Source of the DNA: Nostoc sp. ATCC 53789
GTDB taxonomy: Bacteria > Cyanobacteriota > Cyanobacteriia > Cyanobacteriales > Nostocaceae
Direction: 5' to 3'
Length of the DNA: 64,000 nucleotides
Assembly: GCF_009873495.1 (NCBI RefSeq)
Contig: NZ_CP046703.1
Location: 6,042,501 to 6,106,500, forward strand
The translations under genes and the position numbers were made by a program. Below, piece by piece: positions 1 to 9,969 of the stretch. Each line of letters starts with the position of its first letter. Within the stretch, counting starts at the first letter, position 1. Under the pieces are notes generated by a model, which ran no database searches, was not told the origin of the DNA, and saw nothing but the letters and a program-made list of their open reading frames with translations.

Positions 1-514
1 AATTTTTCACTTTCTACTGCCATCTGAAAACTTGAGTGGCTTAAGAGCGTTAGATTTTACAGCTTTTACTTACCAGAACCCCTGTCGTTTATAGCAATAA
101 AGAGCATATAAATACTAAGGAAAAACTATTGTGATGCTTTATTGTTTATTGTAAATAATCATTTGTTATTTGTAACAGATGATTATTATAAAGATTTGAT
201 TAAGAATTGCCAATCATCACCGTATTTTTGCTAGATAATGGGATATTTCTTAATATTTGTAAGAGTGATGGCTATCGAGCAAAGCAACTATAAAAATTCT
301 GAGCTGTTCATAATAAGACCAATACGCGCTCTGAATAAATCTAAGTTTTATCAAGAAAAATAAGAGTTAATTTATCATGCCAATAAGAAAATCGAAGCCT
401 TGTGAAACAATATAGTTTCAACTAAGACTTGCTCCTCTTTAAACCTCATTAAAAAGTAGGCAAATAGTCTGGAAGCCAGTGGCTTGCTCTGGCTCCAAAA
501 TCTCAACTTTCAAC
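1..514. other. intergenic, AT-rich, no gene seen
   Basis: No reading frame with protein-like composition was found on either strand. Near its right end (about 471-497) is a stem-loop with arms GGAAGCCAG and CTGGCTCC. It lies just downstream of the minus-strand kinase stop, so it may help terminate that transcript, although it has no clear U tract. Confidence 0.5.
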
Positions 515-2119
515 TTACAATAAGCCTCGTTTACCATTGGGGCGGATGGTCATCCAATTTGTTTTTGCTAGTGCTAGCTGCTCATCAGAAATTTTGGCAC
601 TAGTGAGATTAGCACCACATAGATTAGCTCCTCGCAGGTTAGCATTGCTGAGATAAGCATTACTGAGGTCTGCACCTCGCAGGTCTGCCCCTTCTAAATC
701 AGCATGGTTAAAGTATGCTTTGGTCAAATTAGCATCCTTGAGATTTGCTTTACTAAGGCTGGCTCTGCCAAAGTCACTATTGTGAAGATTAGCTCCCTGG
801 AGATTAGTTTTTTGGAATTGAGTGGAATGGAAATTTGTTCCTGATAAGTCAGCACCTTGCAGGTTCAACAAACTTAAATTGTGAAGAGCAAAATCTCGTC
901 TTCCCTTTTGATAGGCGGTTAACAAACTTTGGGTATCTAACTTACGCTCAACTTTAGAATTTTGAACTTGCAAACCATTACTGTTGCTGTTAGCTAAAGT
1001 GGTTGATTTGCCCATCCCAGAACCCTGGTGTGATCCAGCAGCTTCTGCTGCCTTAGCTCGTCTGGCACGAATTGCTGCCGCTACCTGTGCCACTCCTGCA
1101 CTGGTGGCAGCAACAGAAGAGTTGTTACATAAAACAGCAGAATTTTCCAGATAGTTGTGTGTTCGCTCTTTAGAACCAGTATCTGATTTAATCAGTAAAC
1201 CCTTTGCTAAACTTTCTAAGTATGGTTCTATTTCCAATGCTCTAAGAACTTCTGCGGCTGACTGATAGCGATTACGTACAGAAACTTCTAACATCTTTCG
1301 TAATACATTGCTCAAGTGATCGCTCACTTGCACAAGTTGCTCCCACATCATCTCGCCAGTGTTGGGATTGTAATCTAAATCTTTAGGAGTTTTGCTAGTC
1401 AGTAAATAAATACATGTCACCCCCAGAGCATAAATATCACTGGCATAGACTGGACGCATAGCCATTTGCTCTGGAGGTGCAAAACCAGGAGTACCAATCG
1501 CATAAGCAGTTAATGCTGTTTGCCCTGATTGACTGATCGCGCCTTGAGTGACTTGGTTTTTGACGGCACCAAAATCGATAAGTACCATCCTGGCATCTTG
1601 AGTGCGACGAATTAAGTTGGCTGGCTTGATATCACGATGGATCACCTTTTGCTCGTGAATGTATTGGAGGAGTGGTAGAATCTCGCTTAAGAATTGCTTG
1701 ACTCCAGTTTCGGTCAAGATGCCGTTAAGTTTGACCTCCTCCTGCAATGTATCACCACTGATATATTCTTGAACTAAGTAGAATTGTTCATGATCTTCAA
1801 AATAGTCTAGCAACCTTGGTACTTGGGGATGATTGCCAATCTTACCTAGAGTTTTGGCTTCTCGTTCAAAGAGTTCTCTGGCCATCTGTAAAACGTGTGG
1901 GGCGCTTCCTGATGGGCGTAATTGTTTGATTACGCAACTCGGTTCTCCTGGTAAGCCTTGATCGTTGGCTAAGAAGGTAGCTCCAAAGCCACCTTGACCT
2001 AATGGTTTGATCACCTGATAGCGATCGCGCAACAGTAGTTGCGAGCCACAAGACTGACAACTTTGGCTATTTACCAAATTTTCTGGATTGGGACAGATAG
2101 GATTTAAGCAGTAGCTCAT
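515..2119 (-). CDS. Ser/Thr protein kinase with C-terminal pentapeptide repeats
   Basis: 534 residues. It opens with a Cys4 cluster (C4, C9, C21, C24) like the small zinc-ribbon that precedes many cyanobacterial Pkn2-type kinases. The kinase domain follows from about residue 34: Gly-rich loop GQGGFG at 41-46, the VIK lysine at 65, catalytic HRDIKPAN with D163, and DFG with D182, so all key residues for activity are present. A linker of about 100 residues leads to a run of A(D/N)LxxA pentapeptide repeats (about 415-515), which in known proteins folds as a right-handed quadrilateral beta-helix and may serve as a binding surface. No membrane segment is evident, so a soluble kinase is likely. Substrates are unknown. 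It stands alone, divergent from an empty 400-bp gap. Confidence 0.93.
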   Translation of the reverse strand: MSYCLNPICPNPENLVNSQSCQSCGSQLLLRDRYQVIKPLGQGGFGATFLANDQGLPGEPSCVIKQLRPSGSAPHVLQMARELFEREAKTLGKIGNHPQVPRLLDYFEDHEQFYLVQEYISGDTLQEEVKLNGILTETGVKQFLSEILPLLQYIHEQKVIHRDIKPANLIRRTQDARMVLIDFGAVKNQVTQGAISQSGQTALTAYAIGTPGFAPPEQMAMRPVYASDIYALGVTCIYLLTSKTPKDLDYNPNTGEMMWEQLVQVSDHLSNVLRKMLEVSVRNRYQSAAEVLRALEIEPYLESLAKGLLIKSDTGSKERTHNYLENSAVLCNNSSVAATSAGVAQVAAAIRARRAKAAEAAGSHQGSGMGKSTTLANSNSNGLQVQNSKVERKLDTQSLLTAYQKGRRDFALHNLSLLNLQGADLSGTNFHSTQFQKTNLQGANLHNSDFGRASLSKANLKDANLTKAYFNHADLEGADLRGADLSNAYLSNANLRGANLCGANLTSAKISDEQLALAKTNWMTIRPNGKRGLL

Positions 2120-2522
2120 GCACTGTCAACTCGCTGCACGAATAATCACGGGGAGCGTTACACTCTCTTTTAATTATTTAGACATTAATCAATTCTTGCC
2201 AGGTAATTTTTGCTGGAAATCCTTTGAAGAGTTCCTAAAGTTTACCTGGTATTACGTAAATAGTCGCAAAAATAATGCAATTGATTATACTTGTATTAAT
2301 AAATGTTTGAGTTACTTGTTTACATTGCTAGAACAGAGTAAGGTTTCAGACTTTGAATCCAAAATCCCAGTTGCACTCGAAACACACCAAAGTTGCCATC
2401 CAAAATTCAACCAAAATTGGTATTAGAGGGCAGTGCCCATCCTACAAAAATCGCTGTAGGATTTTGGATGCCCGAATTTGGAGGCAATTTAGAATTATCT
2501 CCATTAGTTTTTAACAGACTAT
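2120..2522. other. intergenic gap with a small hairpin
   Basis: No convincing gene. A plus-strand frame of 102 codons crosses it but has no family look and starts inside the kinase start codon. At about 2441-2460 is a stem-loop with arms CCTACA and TGTAGG, placed downstream of the minus-strand synthase gene; it could be a transcript end or a dispersed repeat. Confidence 0.45.
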
Positions 2523-3383
2523 TTAGCTGGCTTTCATATTCACACTAATTAGCTGTTCGATAAGTGCAAAAACATCACTGCGGCTGAGTTTCTCTTTACC
2601 ATTAGCAAGAGCATCAAGGGTGCCATTAGCCAAGGTTAAGGGAATTTGGCAAAAATCTAAGGCTGGGCCGGTAGGAAGGTCTTTGGTGTAAGCTTCTGCC
2701 AGAGCTAGATTGCGACGCGCATACTCTTGCATATTTTCCGCACTCCAGCCTTCTGGAAAAAAGTCTACCCCACGCCTTAAATCTTCAGTGTGGTTACGCA
2801 GGATATTAACTGCTTGCAAACCGCGACCAAACCCAATCGCCTGGGTACGGTTCGTTTGTGTTCCATCGTACCAAGTCCATAAGTCCGAAAGTAACAATCC
2901 CACTGCGCCTGCAACCCCAAAGGTATAACGATCCAAATCAGATTCTGTATAAATTTTCCAGTTTCTTTCTGCCCAGTAAGCCATTCGGTCTGACATTGCA
3001 GCAGTGGCATCCCAAATTCGAGGTGCAATAGTCTCAGGTGCTAGCAGCAACCATTCTCTAATTCTCAGAGTGACTTCTTCTAAGGTATTTTCATACCCAT
3101 TAAATCCTGTAAAGAAAGCCTCTACTGCGAAGCCATCAACCCCTGCCTGTAATGTCAGGCTAATGCTTCTTAACAGCTTTGCTTTAGTCGCATTATCTAT
3201 TTCGGGATGATCTTCAATTTCATCAATGGCACGCATACACAAATATGCTGATGCTACTGCTTCTTGTAATCCTGGCGGTAAAAGACTAATTGGAATATAA
3301 AAAGTTCGGCTAGTTTCCTTGAGGATTTGCAATGCATCTCTACGTAAATTCATGTTTCCACTCCCCGATTGATTTTGCACCAC
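2523..3383 (-). CDS. squalene/phytoene synthase family protein
   Basis: 286 residues, the usual size for trans-isoprenyl diphosphate synthases of the squalene/phytoene family, which condense two C15 or C20 prenyl diphosphates head to head. The first Asp-rich motif is DEIED (residues 54-58). The second region reads NILRNHTEDLRRG, a variant of the family's NxxRDxxED with Asn in place of the usual Asp. A SRTFY-type substrate loop is near the N terminus. Whether it makes squalene (hopanoid route) or phytoene (carotenoid route) cannot be decided; no desaturase, hopene cyclase or second synthase is adjacent. The next gene upstream is a dead flavin oxidoreductase, itself unrelated to known carotenoid clusters. 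Soluble or membrane-peripheral, no signal peptide. Confidence 0.88.
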   Translation of the reverse strand: MVQNQSGSGNMNLRRDALQILKETSRTFYIPISLLPPGLQEAVASAYLCMRAIDEIEDHPEIDNATKAKLLRSISLTLQAGVDGFAVEAFFTGFNGYENTLEEVTLRIREWLLLAPETIAPRIWDATAAMSDRMAYWAERNWKIYTESDLDRYTFGVAGAVGLLLSDLWTWYDGTQTNRTQAIGFGRGLQAVNILRNHTEDLRRGVDFFPEGWSAENMQEYARRNLALAEAYTKDLPTGPALDFCQIPLTLANGTLDALANGKEKLSRSDVFALIEQLISVNMKAS

Positions 3384-3721
3384 ATGAAGTTTGCAGTTTT
3401 TTTGATGATACTGGATATAGTTTTAACTAAACCTTAAAAACTATAGACTATAAGATACGCTAGTATTTCATCTAAAAATTAATAGTTTTTGGTGTTGCAA
3501 TTAACAAAACTCTCAAATTTATCAAAGTCTAGTCTAGTATATAGGCTTTTGGTTGCAAAAATATGTAAGGTGTTGTTTGATATAGCTTTCATAAAGTTTT
3601 AGTGTAGATATAAAGAATTATGCTAATATTTGGTTGATTAGCATTAAATTTTCTCCATAAGCAAACATCGCTTTTAGGGATTTATAAAGTGTTTTAAGTC
3701 TGCGTTAATCTGACTAACTCA

Positions 3722-4272
3722 GTGGCTCAAATTGTCCTTGTCTGGGAAAGTGTAGACACACACCTGGATCAAAATCGGTCAACGGTGCTTTCTTCAGGAT
3801 TTCTACGTTAGTTAGTCTACCCAGGTGTAATACTTCTAACTCCTGCTACATCTTATGTATTGATTTTAGGTCTGGAGGAAAAATATTGCTGTCAAGTAGT
3901 TCCAAGTCGCAGTTAATGTTTTCTCGGGTAGCGATCGCCTCTCTTCTGTAGTATCAATTACTGTTGTATAATTTTGGGCAACAAGTTTTACACCCTCTTT
4001 GCCTTGCATTTGCTCCAGCTAGTGGTAGCAATAATTCAGTAACCTCGATAAGTGGGCCGTTGCTCTTGCTGTTTGACTGCCATTAATAGGACTATCATCC
4101 AGCACGACCATTGATTATTTTACCTGCGTCGGTTAAAGCACTTTGACATCCATGCTATCCCAGCACCGACAACGCACACATCTGCATGAGTATTTTCGGT
4201 AAGTACGGGTTGAACTAGGACTGCTGCCGTTGTCATTCCAACATAAATAGTTTTACCAGCGTCGGTTTGCAT
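3722..4272 (-). pseudogene. decayed N-terminal part of an FAD-dependent oxidoreductase
   Basis: Reading the minus strand from an ATG at 4272 gives a dinucleotide-binding signature (ADVCVVGAGIA) about 30 residues in. The frame then breaks. It can be picked up again in another frame as MVVLDDSPINGSQTARATAHLS, then after an in-frame TAG as LEQMQGKEGVKLVAQNY, and after a further frame change as ENINCDLELLDSNIFPPDL. A second TAG interrupts before LTNVEILKKAPLTDFDPG. Together these read as the N-terminal 180 or so residues of a DAO-type FAD oxidoreductase. In the related cyanobacterial proteins I recall, a C-terminal Rieske domain follows; it is absent here. At least two frameshifts and two stops make it non-functional. 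The first part of the gap (3384-3721) holds nothing I recognise. Confidence 0.8.
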
Positions 4273-4448
4273 ATTTTTTCTCAGTTTTAAGCCTAACTTA
4301 TCTGCTGGAAATACAGTTATAAAGGTCAGAGTAATGAAAAGGTAATCTTAAACCAAATAATTCTGCACACTTCATTTTGCTGTACTCTACACCGTATTTT
4401 TTTTCGCCTTGTTACTGATGGTATTTAGTATTTAAATCGCAAAATTGT

Positions 4449-4473
4449 AAGGGCACAAATATATTGCGCCCCT
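4449..4473 (-). terminator. possible terminator hairpin after the RTX protein gene
   Basis: Imperfect stem-loop (GGGC and CAA pairing with TTG and GCCC around a TATA-type loop, one A.C mismatch) about 75 nt past the stop of the 4546-8781 gene. On the minus strand it is followed by a moderately T-rich stretch. Weak but suitably placed. Confidence 0.35.
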
Positions 4474-4545
4474 ATGTGTGTGATCTATTTAATTGAAAGT
4501 CGATTAATGTTTGAATTACACTTCTACTTAGTTTACCCAACCCAA

Positions 4546-7500
4546 CTATGCTTGAATGATGAAGTCGGAGGCAGTAAGAGTGGGCGCACCAGTAAGTTGT
4601 GCAAATTGACCACCAGTGCCGAAACCAGCAGCGCTACCATTTTGATTGTATAGTAACTGTCCAGTCATAGAGTCGTAGACAATCACAGCATTACTAACCG
4701 CTCCTAAGCTAGTGATTTGAAAATCACTGGCGTTACTAAAACCCTTTCCTACAATAGAAGTAATGGCACTAAAAGTAGTTTTATCCAGAACAATCTTGTC
4801 ACCATCAGAGTGATTGAAGTCAGCGATGGTATCAATACCCACAGTAGCGCTAGTAAAGGCAGCATTGGTATTGTAGACGAAAGCATCAGCACCACTACCA
4901 CCGATGAGAATATCATTACCTATTCCACCAATGAGAAGATCATCACCAGCACCACCCCGCAGTAAATCATTACCACTATTGCCATTGATGGTATCATTGC
5001 CCCCTTGACCATTAATCACATCGTTGGAGTTGTCAAAACCGACGATGTTATTGTTCAATTCATTGAGAAAGGTGACGGTGTTTCTGTTGAAAATGCTCGT
5101 TTGAGTAGAGTTGGCATTGATCACATCAAAACTGTCTGTAATACTGGCTTGTCCGTCAAACAGAATATTACCGATGGCGGGTCTTGTTGCTAATGCGCTT
5201 ACGTTCTCCAGGTTTTCTAACTTAAAGTTTTGCAGAGTAACTTTGGTATTAGCCACGCCTTCAAAAATAACTTCTAAGTCATTGCTATTTTGAGTTAATT
5301 GCAGATTTCTCGCAGTCAAGCCAGTCCCAACAAATTGCAAGGTATCTACTTTGGCAATCACCTCAGATGGAGGGTTTGAGTTAGTACCTATACCGCCAAA
5401 GCCTGTGATGATGTCATTGCCATTATTTAGCTGGGTAATAAAGATGTCATTGCCAGCAGTGCCATTGATAACTTGAATTTTGGGTTTAACTATGCCACTA
5501 ATAGCAAAGTCAAAAGAGCTTTCATCAGTATCGTTGTTGCCTAAAATCAGAGTGCCACCATAGGTTCCAGGTGTAGTGGTGTTGAGTGCCACCGTAATCG
5601 CGGTGGAAGCATTTGCAGCCACACTTGTTGGAAGAGTTCCTACCAAACTAAATCCGTCGGGAAGTTTGAGATTACTGAGATTGAGTGCAGCCGTACCTGT
5701 GTTCTTGATGGTAAAGGTTTTGCTGAGAGTATTACCAGTAATGACATCGCCAAAGTTAATAGTCGTAGTACTGCCATCTGCAATGTCAACTGTGCCATTG
5801 AGGACTTGAATTTCTGGAGCCGGAACAGGTTTAACTATGCCACTAATAGCAAAATCAAAAGAGCTTTCATCAGTATCGTTGTTGCTTAAAATCAGAGTGC
5901 CACCATAGGTTCCAGGTTTAGTGGTGTTGAGTGCCACTGTGATGGTGGTGGAAGCATTTGCAGCCACACTTGTTGGCAGAGTTCCCACTAAACTAAATCC
6001 GTCGGGAAGTTTGAGATTACTGAGGTTGAGTGCAGCTGTACCTGTGTTCTTGATGGTAAAGGTTTTGCTGAGAGTATTACCAGTAATGACATCGCCAAAG
6101 TTAATAGTCGTAGTACTGCCATCTGCAATGTCAACTGTGCCATTGAGGACTTGAATTTCTGGAGCCGGAACAGGTTTAACTATGCCACTAATAGCAAAAT
6201 CAAAAGAGCTTTCATCAGTATCGTTGTTGCTTAAAATCAGAGTGCCACCATAGGTTCCAGGTTTAGTGGTGTTGAGTGCCACTGTGATGGTGGTGGAAGC
6301 ATTTGCAGCCACACTTGTTGGCAGAGTTCCCACTAAACTAAATCCGTCGGGAAGTTTGAGATTACTGAGGTTGAGTGCAGCTGTACCTGTGTTCTTGATG
6401 GTAAAGGTTTTGCTGAGAGTATTACCAGTAATGACATCGCCAAAGTTAATAGTCGTAGTACTGCCATCTGCAATGTCAACTGTGCCATTGAGGACTTGAA
6501 TTTCTGGAGCCGGAACAGGTTTAACTATGCCACTAATAGCAAAATCAAAAGAGCTTTCATCAGTATCGTTGTTGCTTAAAATCAGAGTGCCACCATAGGT
6601 TCCAGGTTTAGTGGTGTTGAGTGCCACTGTGATGGTGGTGGAAGCATTTGCAGCCACACTTGTTGGCAGAGTTCCCACTAAACTAAATCCGTCGGGAAGT
6701 TTGAGATTACTGAGGTTGAGTGCAGCTGTACCTGTGTTCTTGATGGTAAAGGTTTTGCTGAGAGTATTACCAGTAATGACATCGCCAAAGTTAATAGTCG
6801 TAGTACTGCCATCTGCAATGTCAACTGTGCCATTGAGGACTTGAATTTCTGGAGCCGGAACAGGTTTAACTATGCCACTAATAGCAAAATCAAAAGAGCT
6901 TTCATCAGTATCGTTGTTGCTTAAAATCAGAGTGCCACCATAGGTTCCAGGTTTAGTGGTGTTGAGTGCCACTGTGATGGTGGTGGAAGCATTTGCAGCC
7001 ACACTTGTTGGCAGAGTTCCCACTAAACTAAATCCGTCGGGAAGTTTGAGATTACTGAGGTTGAGTGCAGCTGTACCTGTGTTCTTGATGGTAAAGGTTT
7101 TGCTGAGAGTATTACCAGTAATGACATCGCCAAAGTTAATAGTCGTAGTACTGCCATCTGCAATGTCAACTGTGCCATTGAGGACTTGAATTTCGGGAGC
7201 CGGAACAGGTTTAACTATGCCACTAATAGCAAAATCAAAAGAGCTTTCATCAGTATCGTTGTTGCTTAAAATCAGAGTGCCACCATAGGTTCCAGGTTTA
7301 GTGGTGTTGAGTGCCACTGTGATGGTGGTGGAAGCATTTGCAGCCACACTTGTTGGCAGAGTTCCCACTAAACTAAATCCGTCGGGAAGTTTGAGATTAC
7401 TGAGGTTGAGTGCAGCTGTACCTGTGTTCTTGATGGTAAAGGTTTTGCTGAGAGTATTACCAGTAATGACATCGCCAAAGTTAATCGCAGTAGTACTACC

Positions 7501-8781
7501 ATCTGCAATATCAACTGTGCCGTTAAGAACTTGAATTTCAGGGGTGGCAATGGTGTTGTGGGGGGCTTCGTATGCACCAATATCAATCACTGCCGTGCCA
7601 TTCCCATCGCCATCTTGAGGAGTTTTATTAGTTATACTATTGAAAATATTGGAACCAGCATCAATTGCGGGACTACCAGGTTGGAGACTAAAGTTACCAT
7701 TGGCTGGATTAACAAACAACGGGTCTTTGTTTAAAATATTCCCTGAACCTGTAACGTTCAAAACTCCGTTGTAAGCAAGGTTATTGTTGAATGTAAGATT
7801 AGTAGACTTATTGCTGACAATAAGAGACTCCCCCTTGCTTCCATACAGAATATTGTTATAAACTCGAACATTTTTAGCATAGTTAAGGAAAATTTCTCCG
7901 TCTGAAAGTACTTTTGAATTTTGGTAAATTGTATTATTAACAATGTCTACAGGGTTTTCTCCTTTTAAAATCTGAATACCTGCCCCGCCATTGTTGTAAG
8001 TTAAGTTGTTACTGATTAAAGCTTTACCAGCGTAAGCAACATCTCCAACATAAGAAGTGTCAAGCATTATTCCATGACCTTCAGTTATTTTTCCTACTAC
8101 CTTCCAAGGAACTAATGATTGATTATCAAAAACAGTATTGCCTTTTATAATTACTTTGTAATCTGTCGTGTTGTTATCGGAATTCCAAAGGTTAAGCATA
8201 GTAATACCTTGTGTACCATAAGGTGAGTACCATGCATTTCCAGTAACGACATTATTTTCTACTGTAATGTAGTCTGCTTGTGTTGTTGCAATTCCTCCTC
8301 CTGGAAACTTGGAAATATTATTATTACTAATTGTGATATGACTTGAATGTTGATTTGGATTGTCACTGCTGACGGTAACAAAAATACCATTTCCAGATGT
8401 TGCTGGATTATTTAAATTGTCTTTTTGGTTAAGTGCATCTTCTAATTTAAGATTGTCCCGATTTCCTACCAATGTTAAGCCTTCAATTGCTATGTAGGTT
8501 GAGCCTGTAATTGATATAGCCTGCCAATTTTTTGCGTTTGCTTCTAAAACAGGTGTGTGCCCAGGTAGTGCCTTAAATGTGATCGGTGCATTAGCCGTAC
8601 CCTGCTTATTTGCAATACTCAAGATATTGGCGTAAGGCGAGGTGTAAGTACCATTCATCACGTAGACTGTATCACCTGCCTTCACCAAGTCGGCAGCTTT
8701 TTGGAGGCTGCGAAATGCATCTCCCTGGCTCAAACCATTAGATTTATCATTGCCTGTTCCAGAAACGTAATATGTAGCCAT
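4546..8781 (-). CDS. large beta-helix / choice-of-anchor-D repeat / RTX exoprotein
   Basis: The first possible ATG is at 8832, but the ATG at 8781 is preceded by GGAGTAAACAG, a good ribosome site, and gives MATYYVSGTGND, a typical opening for this type, so 8781 is chosen (1,411 residues). Residues 1-390 look like a right-handed parallel beta-helix (DUF1565/pectate-lyase-like, many NNTI/ISNN turns). Residues about 410-1100 are six tandem 115-residue units of the choice-of-anchor D (Ig/ASPM-like) type, each opening with EIQVLNGTVDIADGSTT. A linker leads to RTX nonapeptides (GNDTINGNSGND, GGAGDDLLIGG) at about 1260-1305 that would bind calcium, and a C-terminal region like type I secretion signals. 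There is no Sec signal peptide, which agrees with type I export. Probable role: secreted surface or matrix protein, possibly carbohydrate-acting. No transporter genes are adjacent. Confidence 0.88.
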   Translation of the reverse strand: MATYYVSGTGNDKSNGLSQGDAFRSLQKAADLVKAGDTVYVMNGTYTSPYANILSIANKQGTANAPITFKALPGHTPVLEANAKNWQAISITGSTYIAIEGLTLVGNRDNLKLEDALNQKDNLNNPATSGNGIFVTVSSDNPNQHSSHITISNNNISKFPGGGIATTQADYITVENNVVTGNAWYSPYGTQGITMLNLWNSDNNTTDYKVIIKGNTVFDNQSLVPWKVVGKITEGHGIMLDTSYVGDVAYAGKALISNNLTYNNGGAGIQILKGENPVDIVNNTIYQNSKVLSDGEIFLNYAKNVRVYNNILYGSKGESLIVSNKSTNLTFNNNLAYNGVLNVTGSGNILNKDPLFVNPANGNFSLQPGSPAIDAGSNIFNSITNKTPQDGDGNGTAVIDIGAYEAPHNTIATPEIQVLNGTVDIADGSTTAINFGDVITGNTLSKTFTIKNTGTAALNLSNLKLPDGFSLVGTLPTSVAANASTTITVALNTTKPGTYGGTLILSNNDTDESSFDFAISGIVKPVPAPEIQVLNGTVDIADGSTTTINFGDVITGNTLSKTFTIKNTGTAALNLSNLKLPDGFSLVGTLPTSVAANASTTITVALNTTKPGTYGGTLILSNNDTDESSFDFAISGIVKPVPAPEIQVLNGTVDIADGSTTTINFGDVITGNTLSKTFTIKNTGTAALNLSNLKLPDGFSLVGTLPTSVAANASTTITVALNTTKPGTYGGTLILSNNDTDESSFDFAISGIVKPVPAPEIQVLNGTVDIADGSTTTINFGDVITGNTLSKTFTIKNTGTAALNLSNLKLPDGFSLVGTLPTSVAANASTTITVALNTTKPGTYGGTLILSNNDTDESSFDFAISGIVKPVPAPEIQVLNGTVDIADGSTTTINFGDVITGNTLSKTFTIKNTGTAALNLSNLKLPDGFSLVGTLPTSVAANASTTITVALNTTKPGTYGGTLILSNNDTDESSFDFAISGIVKPVPAPEIQVLNGTVDIADGSTTTINFGDVITGNTLSKTFTIKNTGTAALNLSNLKLPDGFSLVGTLPTSVAANASTAITVALNTTTPGTYGGTLILGNNDTDESSFDFAISGIVKPKIQVINGTAGNDIFITQLNNGNDIITGFGGIGTNSNPPSEVIAKVDTLQFVGTGLTARNLQLTQNSNDLEVIFEGVANTKVTLQNFKLENLENVSALATRPAIGNILFDGQASITDSFDVINANSTQTSIFNRNTVTFLNELNNNIVGFDNSNDVINGQGGNDTINGNSGNDLLRGGAGDDLLIGGIGNDILIGGSGADAFVYNTNAAFTSATVGIDTIADFNHSDGDKIVLDKTTFSAITSIVGKGFSNASDFQITSLGAVSNAVIVYDSMTGQLLYNQNGSAAGFGTGGQFAQLTGAPTLTASDFIIQA
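5483..7552 (-). repeat. six tandem 345-bp coding repeats
   Basis: Six in-frame copies with an exact 345-bp period; the shared GGTTTAAC landmark falls at 5483, 5828, 6173, 6518, 6863 and 7208. The four middle copies are almost identical at DNA level (about one base apart), and the outer two carry more changes. Such identity in a coding array implies recent unequal crossing-over or homogenisation, and predicts copy-number variation between strains and possible assembly collapse. Confidence 0.97.
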
Positions 8782-9969
8782 CTGTTTACTCCGAATGGGT
8801 GTAGGGGGGAATTTGTAGTACAATCTCAGCAACTTTATTCAGTTGCTAAGTAGTTATTTAAATGAGTAATCTATCTAGACTTTTCAGGACAGTCACAGTT
8901 GTTCGATCGCAACTGGAAATCGCGTCGATTATAGAAACGCTGTTGTAAAACTGAAATTTTTTCTGTTAACCGTTAATGGTTAAATCGGGGATGTAGATAC
9001 CGTTGATTATTAGTGTTTTATTAAGAGGAATCGGACGATTAGCACATGAATGCGTGGCACAAAGACTGAGATATTTACTATCTTCTTTGAGCTTGTTATT
9101 AGACATTCTGTAACTGCTAGAGTTGGATTCGGATTGAATCGTATCTTCATCTATAGCAGCTGCGATCGCTGCTCTTTATGAGCTAGCTTTACTTATCTGC
9201 TATATTCAATACAACGATCATAAATTGGCATAATAATTCCTCTAAACTTTATCCGTTGTCTGAGGTCAGGAGGTTGCTAAATGGGTATGGTAAAATGTAC
9301 CCCTGGCTGATAACTGGGGACTTAAAGTTATAGTGATCAAAGTTGAATTGGTTGAAACTTTAGTGAGTTTAACCCTTAACTTAAGGGGACTAATGTAACA
9401 ACTGAGCCGAACCTGTTCTAAGCGGTGTAACTCAATCCTTGTGAACTTGTTTAAACTTAACCTTTACAAATAGTACTTGGTATCAGTAAATGTCCTGAAC
9501 ATAGTAAGTTTTTTTACAACAAATTCAAAAAAACTATGGAGATGGAATGGTGAAGTCCTGTTAATTTGCAGTGATATGGGAATGAAAAGTGCTTTGTGCG
9601 AGGATATGATGAAGTTTGTCTAAATATTCGGCAGGCTACGCTTACACCAAAGAACGATTATCTAGTAAATAGGGTAAATCTTTGTTGTTGCGATCGCACA
9701 TGAGGGAAGAGGGTTTTTCTAAATCGCCAAAATATTAACTAAACTTGCTTATTATTTATAGCGATGATGCCTTTTCTACCGCCTTCACTGCCCGAATATA
9801 GTCCTGATCGCAGTTTCTACTGTTGATAAGTCAAATTACTTGGGTACGATTGATTCATAGTTCTCGTAACGCTGTCATACTTTAAGTATTTTTTCTTCTG
9901 AGAAGATACCGTTAATGTGGACTCGTTTACTTTTCGGATAACCCAAAATTCAACATCTCCAAATCGCCC
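8782..9969. other. long non-coding gap, possible structured RNA remnant
   Basis: No gene-like frame in 1.2 kb. A hairpin with 7-bp arms (AGCAACT/AGTTGCT, 8828-8847) lies in the leader of the RTX protein gene. The stretch about 9250-9620 is rich in short structured-looking phrases (for example CCCCTGGCTGATAACTGGGG, and GTGCGAGG at 9596, similar to group II intron 5' ends) but has no reverse transcriptase and no domain V that I can recognise. A dispersed GGCAGGCTACGCTTAC motif is at 9630-9648. Confidence 0.4.

Noticed and set aside
2118..2426. Plus-strand frame of 102 codons
   Set aside because: Begins inside the kinase start codon region, has no family pattern and odd composition; likely chance.
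5576..7534. Six plus-strand frames of 77 codons
   Set aside because: They are antisense shadows of the six repeats of the RTX protein and repeat with its 345-bp period.
9770..9830. LPPSLPEYSP-like peptide, possible IS630 end
   Set aside because: Only about 20 codons and no transposase frame or inverted repeat nearby; not enough support.
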